This document shows, piece by piece, positions 30,276-33,876 of a stretch of DNA of 33,876 nucleotides. How positions within the stretch are numbered: the stretch's first letter is position 1; every line of letters starts with the position of its first letter. Both the position numbers and the translations under genes were made by a program. The stretch spans positions 1 to 33,876 of the forward strand of contig CAZVYS010000008.1 in assembly GCA_964630755.1 (NCBI GenBank), in the 5' to 3' direction. This DNA comes from CAZVYS01 sp964630755. Its GTDB lineage: Bacteria; Patescibacteriota; Microgenomatia; UBA1400; CG1-02-47-37. The notes under the pieces are model-generated. The model ran no database searches, was not told where the DNA came from, and saw only the letters and a program-made list of their open reading frames with translations.

Positions 30276-31361
30276 TTAGTTTTTAGGAATGATGTTGAAG
30301 TGATTGAGTAGATCTTGGGCAATGGAAAACCAAAGTGGAGCAGCGGTTTCTGAAGCCCACTGAGAAGTAGATGGTTCTTTTAAGGTAACTAGCATAACAA
30401 ACTTAGGATCATCAGCTGGAGCAAAACCAATAAATGAAGCATTGGTTTTTTCTTCTTCATACTTGCCTTTAAAAGCGATCTGGGCAGTGCCAGTTTTTCC
30501 AGCAATCTTGTATCCACCGGTGTGAGTCCATTTAGCTTCACCTTCTTTGGCTGCAGCCACCATCATGTCTTTAACTATGTCTGCAGTTTCTTTTTTAATA
30601 ACTCTGTTTTTTATTTTTGAAGGAATAGTAATAATCCTTTGATCACTAATAACTTCTGAGACTACGTGTGGTTCAACTAGTTCTCCTCCGTTAGCAATTA
30701 CGCTGACAGCCTGAACTAACTGCATTGAGGTGGCTACGAACCCTTGACCAAAACTGGCTGTTGCAAGATCAACATAAGTCCATTGGTTGTCTGGTCTTGG
30801 TTGAGGCACTACTTCGTCTTGAAGGTCAATATTTGTGCTTTCGGTTAAACCAAACTTTTTAAAATAATCAAGAAACTTATTTAACCCAAGTTTTTGACCA
30901 ATAAACACCATGCCAACATTATCTGAATGAACAATAATATCGGTCATGTTGGAGTTTGGTCGATATTCATCGTTCCAAGTATTAATGGTGTATTTATCAA
31001 TTTTAACTGGCTTGTCACAGATATCGCAGATGGTATCTTTGTCTAAAACACCGGAGTCTAAGGCAGCGGCCATTACTAAAACTTTAAAAATCGAGCCTGG
31101 TTCAAAAGCCGATGCGACAACCGGGTTAACAAACAAAGATGGCTCAAATTTTGAGTATTCTTGAGGGTCATAACTAGGCAAAGAGGCCATGGCTAAGATA
31201 GCTCCAGTATGAGGATCCATGATGGTAACCGAACCAGCTCTGGCTTCAAATTGATTAATGCCTTTTTGGAGCTTTTTTTCAACCAGATACTGTAAGCTTT
31301 TATCTAGATGAAGTTTGAGTTTGCGGCCATCTTTTTTGTTTTGAGTTAAAAAGTCCCCCAT
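30276..31361 (-). CDS. ftsI: FtsI/PBP2-type transpeptidase, C-terminal half (downstream of in-frame stop)
   Basis: This is the penicillin-binding transpeptidase domain of the septal class B PBP. Its active-site motifs are intact: SIFK (S90, K93 of this half), SDN (146-148) and KTGT (289-292). The frame is the same as the N-terminal half, and eight sense codons separate the TAA at 31386-31388 from the ATG at 31361. No Shine-Dalgarno motif precedes that ATG, and a product starting there would lack the membrane anchor. Joined across the stop, the protein would be 585 residues, the normal FtsI length. The domain itself shows no decay. It is followed after 55 bases by murE. Confidence 0.9.
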   Translation of the reverse strand: MGDFLTQNKKDGRKLKLHLDKSLQYLVEKKLQKGINQFEARAGSVTIMDPHTGAILAMASLPSYDPQEYSKFEPSLFVNPVVASAFEPGSIFKVLVMAAALDSGVLDKDTICDICDKPVKIDKYTINTWNDEYRPNSNMTDIIVHSDNVGMVFIGQKLGLNKFLDYFKKFGLTESTNIDLQDEVVPQPRPDNQWTYVDLATASFGQGFVATSMQLVQAVSVIANGGELVEPHVVSEVISDQRIITIPSKIKNRVIKKETADIVKDMMVAAAKEGEAKWTHTGGYKIAGKTGTAQIAFKGKYEEEKTNASFIGFAPADDPKFVMLVTLKEPSTSQWASETAAPLWFSIAQDLLNHFNIIPKN

Positions 31362-31385
31362 GATGATAGGGTTGTTAAAGGCATC

Positions 31386-32033
31386 TTATTCCTGCCTGAT
31401 AATACCAGGTCTGCCAGCTAACTCTCTTTGATAAAATCCTTCTAAGCCATAAAAACCTTGATCCTTCCCTTGATCATTAAAGCCAACAAAACCAAGCAAT
31501 TGAGCTGACATTGATGCTTCAGGGTAAAGCCGAGTCTGATCTTGTTCAAACATAAGATTTTTTATATTTAAATCTTCTAAAGCTAGTTTCTGATCCTTGT
31601 GAATTTTTTGAGCAATTGGTACCCATAAAAGCCGTTCGTCGTTTATTCTTTTAATTAAGATATCTTTAGTTTTATCGATTAATATTTTTTTGTCAGTTTC
31701 TGATAATTGACTTGAAGGAGTGGCAGAAAAAGAAATAGATGAGTAAACAATTGGAGCTAGATTGTCAATTAAGTCAAAAGGAATTGGTTCTGATTTATCT
31801 TTTTTGTAATAAGTAAAAAAGGCTGGTTGATTTGCCACTAAAAAACTATCATCTGAAGTTAAGATTTCTCCTCTTCTAGCCGCTACTTCTAAAGTAGTAT
31901 GTTGCTGAGACTCGGCTAAGGCAGTTAGTTTATCTGAATTTAAAACTGCATAATAAAACAACCGGGATAATAGTAAAATACCAGCAAAAACAAAGAATAG
32001 ATTAAGAGAAAGTAAGCGCCACCTGGAGCTCAT
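31386..32033 (-). CDS. ftsI: FtsI/PBP2-type protein, N-terminal half ending at in-frame TAA
   Basis: This is the membrane anchor and dimerisation part of FtsI. A short cytoplasmic tail leads to one membrane helix (about 8-28), then the PBP-dimer motif ARRGEILTSDD and the conserved GLEGFYQRELAGRPG. The TAA at 31386-31388 follows RQE and precedes DAFNNPIIMGD in the same frame, where FtsI proteins usually have a charged residue. One base change from AAA, CAA or GAA would create it. The start overlaps ftsL by 4 bases (ATGA). On its own this half has no catalytic site. Confidence 0.9.
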   Translation of the reverse strand: MSSRWRLLSLNLFFVFAGILLLSRLFYYAVLNSDKLTALAESQQHTTLEVAARRGEILTSDDSFLVANQPAFFTYYKKDKSEPIPFDLIDNLAPIVYSSISFSATPSSQLSETDKKILIDKTKDILIKRINDERLLWVPIAQKIHKDQKLALEDLNIKNLMFEQDQTRLYPEASMSAQLLGFVGFNDQGKDQGFYGLEGFYQRELAGRPGIIRQE

Positions 32034-32356
32034 GGAAGGATCTGAGCAACGCTTTGACCTGAGGTAAAGTACTTAAAGTTTGGCTTATCAGTATAGCCTT
32101 CTTCTAGGGCTTTTTCAGCTATTTTAGTCAATCCACCTGAGTTTTTAACTATTTGAGATTTTAATAACAGATTTTGTTTTTTGATGTTTTCTGTTTCTAG
32201 TTTTACACTCTTGAAATTTCGTCCCCAGGTTGAAGCTTGGTTAGAAAGAACCATTTTAGCTATTCCTAAAGCCGTCACTAAACTCAAGGAAAATACCAAG
32301 CAAGCCCGGCATTTTTTTGTCACATGTTGATGATGTTCTTTTTCAGCTCTAGTCAT
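32030..32356 (-). CDS. ftsL: FtsL-like cell division protein
   Basis: This is a small bitopic protein with a basic N-terminus, one membrane helix (about 18-39) and a heptad-like coiled coil (about 50-75; KLETENIKKQNLLLKSQI). It ends in a short region with AEKALEEGY, similar to the end of FtsL/DivIC domains. FtsL-type proteins bridge FtsQ and FtsW-FtsI. Sequence conservation is low, so the call rests on topology, 108-residue size and position between rsmH and ftsI, both of which it overlaps by 4 bases. Confidence 0.82.
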   Translation of the reverse strand: MTRAEKEHHQHVTKKCRACLVFSLSLVTALGIAKMVLSNQASTWGRNFKSVKLETENIKKQNLLLKSQIVKNSGGLTKIAEKALEEGYTDKPNFKYFTSGQSVAQILP

Positions 32357-33225
32357 ATTTTTGTAGCGGCTCTTAATTTAGCTGAGCGGGCTCGAGGATT
32401 ATTTTTTAACTCCTCCTCTGAGGGAGTAATTGGTTTATCGGTTAATATTTTTAAATGTTTATTTTGTTTAAAAAAGTTTTTAACTATTTTGTCTTCTAAA
32501 GAATGAAAGCTAATAATGACTAAGCGACCTTTAGGCTTTAAGAGCTTAACTGCTTGGGGAAGGGCGGTCTTTAGATTGTTAAGTTCGTCGTTAACAACGA
32601 TTCTTAAGGCCTGAAAGACTTTGGTAGCCGGATGGATTTTACCCCTAGTTTTTTTAACTTTAGCAACCAAATCTGCTAGTTCTAAGCTGGTCGTAATGGG
32701 CTTTGATCTACGGGCCCGAACAATATGGTTAGCAATTGCCAGATGATACTGTTCTTGACCAAACTTACTAAAAAGCTCACTTAGTTCTCCTTTATGTAGG
32801 CCGTTGACTAGGTCAGCGGCAGTAACTGATAGTTCTTTAGAGGCTCGCATGTCCAAAGGAGCAGAAATTTTAAAGCTAAATCCTCTGCCAGGGTCAGCTA
32901 TCTGCTCTGAAGACAAGCCTAGGTCAAATAAAATTCCGGAAAATGATTGAACCTGAAACTTTTTAGCAGCTTCTAATAGATTAGAAAAATTACAATGCAG
33001 TAATTTAAACTCAGCTTTTAAGCAGGTATTTTCAAGCCGAGTTTTAGCTCTTTTGATCGCTTCAGGGTCTTGATCAATTCCAAAAAGTTTGCCTCCTTTC
33101 TTCGCAATCTCGAGTGCATGACCTAATGCGCCAAGAGTGCAGTCAAGATATTTTTGATTAGACTCTATTTTTAATAGATTAATAGTTTCTTTTAAAAGTA
33201 CGGGTTTATGAGTTATTTTTTGCAT
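32353..33225 (-). CDS. rsmH: 16S rRNA (cytosine-1402-N4)-methyltransferase
   Basis: RsmH (MraW) methylates C1402 in the ribosomal P site. The SAM fold has HKPVLLKETINLL, DCTLGALGHALEI (usual Gly-rich motif T-x-G-x-G-G-H slightly changed), GIDQDPEAI, GILFDLGLSSEQI followed by GRGFSF, RIVVNDELNNL and VIISFHSLEDKIVK, ending ARSAKLRAA. At 290 residues it is near the usual size. The start overlaps mraZ by 20 bases and the stop overlaps ftsL by 4. Confidence 0.96.
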   Translation of the reverse strand: MQKITHKPVLLKETINLLKIESNQKYLDCTLGALGHALEIAKKGGKLFGIDQDPEAIKRAKTRLENTCLKAEFKLLHCNFSNLLEAAKKFQVQSFSGILFDLGLSSEQIADPGRGFSFKISAPLDMRASKELSVTAADLVNGLHKGELSELFSKFGQEQYHLAIANHIVRARRSKPITTSLELADLVAKVKKTRGKIHPATKVFQALRIVVNDELNNLKTALPQAVKLLKPKGRLVIISFHSLEDKIVKNFFKQNKHLKILTDKPITPSEEELKNNPRARSAKLRAATKI

Positions 33226-33652
33226 CTTGATAATTGGACAGTTTTTGTCCGATTCCTTCTATATTTTTATCAAGATATTGTTCATAGGTTTGCCATTTTT
33301 TTAAACTCCAGAGTTCGACACGGTTACCTACCCCTAAAAAAACTACTTCTTGACCTAAAACAGCGTAGTTTTTTAAATACTTTGGGACAATAAAACGGCC
33401 TTTGGGGTCTAGTTTGATTTCAAAAGCACTGCCTAGTAAAAATCTGTCAGTGGCACGGGCAGGTTCAAGAGTAAGTTTTTGGTTGGTGATGTTACTAACC
33501 AAATTATCCCAGTTATCTTTTTTAACGATCATGAGGGCTTTTTCGTAGCCAGCAGTGATAATTAGACTACTACCAAGCGCTTTTTTAAACTTAGAAGGCA
33601 ATGCCAGTCGACCTTTAGTTGATAGTTTTGTTTTGTAGTGCCCTATAAGCAT
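33206..33652 (-). CDS. mraZ: Transcriptional regulator MraZ
   Basis: MraZ is an AbrB-fold DNA-binding protein that represses the dcw operon from its own leader. Two SpoVT/AbrB-like repeats are visible: YKTKLSTKGRLALPSKFKKAL and FEIKLDPKGRFIVPKYLKNYA. The open frame extends upstream to 33685, but I choose the ATG at 33652 (MLIGHYKTKLS) because it matches family N-termini and the extension would run through the operator repeats. The resulting 148 residues fit the family. It is first in the cluster and overlaps rsmH by 20 bases. Confidence 0.94.
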   Translation of the reverse strand: MLIGHYKTKLSTKGRLALPSKFKKALGSSLIITAGYEKALMIVKKDNWDNLVSNITNQKLTLEPARATDRFLLGSAFEIKLDPKGRFIVPKYLKNYAVLGQEVVFLGVGNRVELWSLKKWQTYEQYLDKNIEGIGQKLSNYQDAKNNS

Positions 33653-33660
33653 AAATTGAT

Positions 33661-33685
33661 ACCACTTTTTCCCACTTTTTCCCAC
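33661..33685 (-). promoter_or_regulatory. MraZ operator: three 10-bp-spaced boxes
   Basis: On the minus strand GTGGGAAAAA occurs twice in tandem, followed by GTGGT, a 10-bp period. This matches the TGGGN-N5 direct repeats bound by MraZ in E. coli and Mycoplasma. The boxes lie just downstream of the predicted start of transcription and 8 bases before the mraZ ATG, where bound MraZ would block transcription. Confidence 0.85.
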
Positions 33686-33694
33686 TTTGATATA

Positions 33695-33723
33695 GTTATA
33701 TACATATTTTTCACGCGCGTCAA
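33695..33723 (-). promoter_or_regulatory. dcw operon promoter (Pmra)
   Basis: TTGACG (33723-33718), a 17-base spacer and TATAAC (33700-33695) on the minus strand give 5/6 matches in both hexamers. The start of transcription is predicted at about 33688, placing all three MraZ boxes in the first ~28 transcribed bases. This is the best promoter in the window and fits its role for a 25-kb cluster. Confidence 0.75.
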
Positions 33724-33774
33724 CCCCAAGGTTTCACGAATGGAGAAAAAATAGAAATATGAAGTAATTCGAGA

Positions 33775-33876
33775 TTATTTAATCTTTTTAGAAAGATTAA
33801 AAGCTAATGGCAAACCAATCAGTAAACCGATAAAGCCAAAAAGGCCTAGAGTAAATGAGGCAGAATATTTGTCAAT
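33775..33876 (-). CDS. C-terminal fragment of a small membrane protein (5' end outside window)
   Basis: The last 33 codons of a minus-strand frame enter from the window edge. They code one hydrophobic, Gly/Leu-rich helix (FTLGLFGFIGLLIGLPLAF) ending in a short basic tail, NLSKKIK, then TAA. The end resembles a membrane anchor facing the cytoplasm. Nothing identifies the family. The gene ends about 50 bases before the dcw promoter. Confidence 0.5.
   Translation of the reverse strand: MDKYSASFTLGLFGFIGLLIGLPLAFNLSKKIK

Noticed and set aside
31386..31388. Stop-codon reassignment as the explanation for the ftsI TAA
   Set aside because: TAA ends several clearly complete genes here (parB, ileS, rodA), and TGA and TAG also serve as stops, so the standard code applies.
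33653..33685. Longer mraZ start giving 159 residues
   Set aside because: The extra residues are coded by the MraZ box repeats and do not match family N-termini.
33781..33798. Inverted repeat AATCTTT/AAAGATT as a terminator of the upstream membrane protein gene
   Set aside because: It lies within the last codons, is AT-only apart from one pair per arm, and is not followed by a U-tract on the minus strand.

Overview
The window reads as an AT-rich genome fragment from a bacterium of the Candidate Phyla Radiation (Patescibacteria) type; the exact class is a guess. The signs are a very compact minus-strand division and cell-wall (dcw) cluster with most genes overlapping by 4-16 bases, a MurE lacking its usual N-terminal domain, a MurF-like ligase with a membrane domain in place of its own, and few visible Shine-Dalgarno motifs. 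TAA, TAG and TGA all end genes (murD, ftsW and murC end in TGA), so the code looks standard and not the UGA-glycine code of Gracilibacteria/SR1.

Layout. Positions 1-1501 hold the C-terminal part of a plus-strand lipase-like hydrolase. Positions 1502-1903 hold an intact tRNA-Val(CAC), a frameshifted GIY-YIG endonuclease remnant and a tRNA-Asp-like gene missing its 3' third, all minus strand, then two overlapping divergent promoters. lepB (plus) converges on a minus-strand block that is transcribed as ileS, rodA, rplU, rpmA, parB. A structured leader with an intrinsic terminator (about 7959-8018) separates this block from the dcw cluster.

The dcw cluster fills 8092-33652 on the minus strand. 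In transcription order it is mraZ, rsmH, ftsL, ftsI (split by an in-frame TAA), murE, a glmU-like gene, murC, murB, murA, glmS, glmR (yvcK), an alpha/beta hydrolase, a murF-like gene, a DegT/DnrJ-type aminotransferase, a FemAB-type aminoacyltransferase, mraY, murL, murD, ftsW, murG, ftsQ, ftsA, ftsZ. A consensus-like promoter and three 10-bp-spaced MraZ boxes lie upstream of mraZ. The last bases hold the C-terminus of another minus-strand membrane protein.

Together the genes cover most of the route from glucosamine-6-phosphate to lipid II, interpeptide-bridge modification, SEDS/PBP polymerisation and Z-ring assembly. The most distinctive part is a MurL-type epimerase gene next to a MurD whose D-Glu-contacting residues differ from the E. 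coli enzyme. This predicts that L-Glu is added to UDP-MurNAc-L-Ala and then epimerised, with no need for a glutamate racemase. Other points of note are the nonsense codon in ftsI, the Asp-type (fosfomycin-insensitive class) MurA, glmR next to glmS, and the broken tRNA-Asp/GIY-YIG junction.
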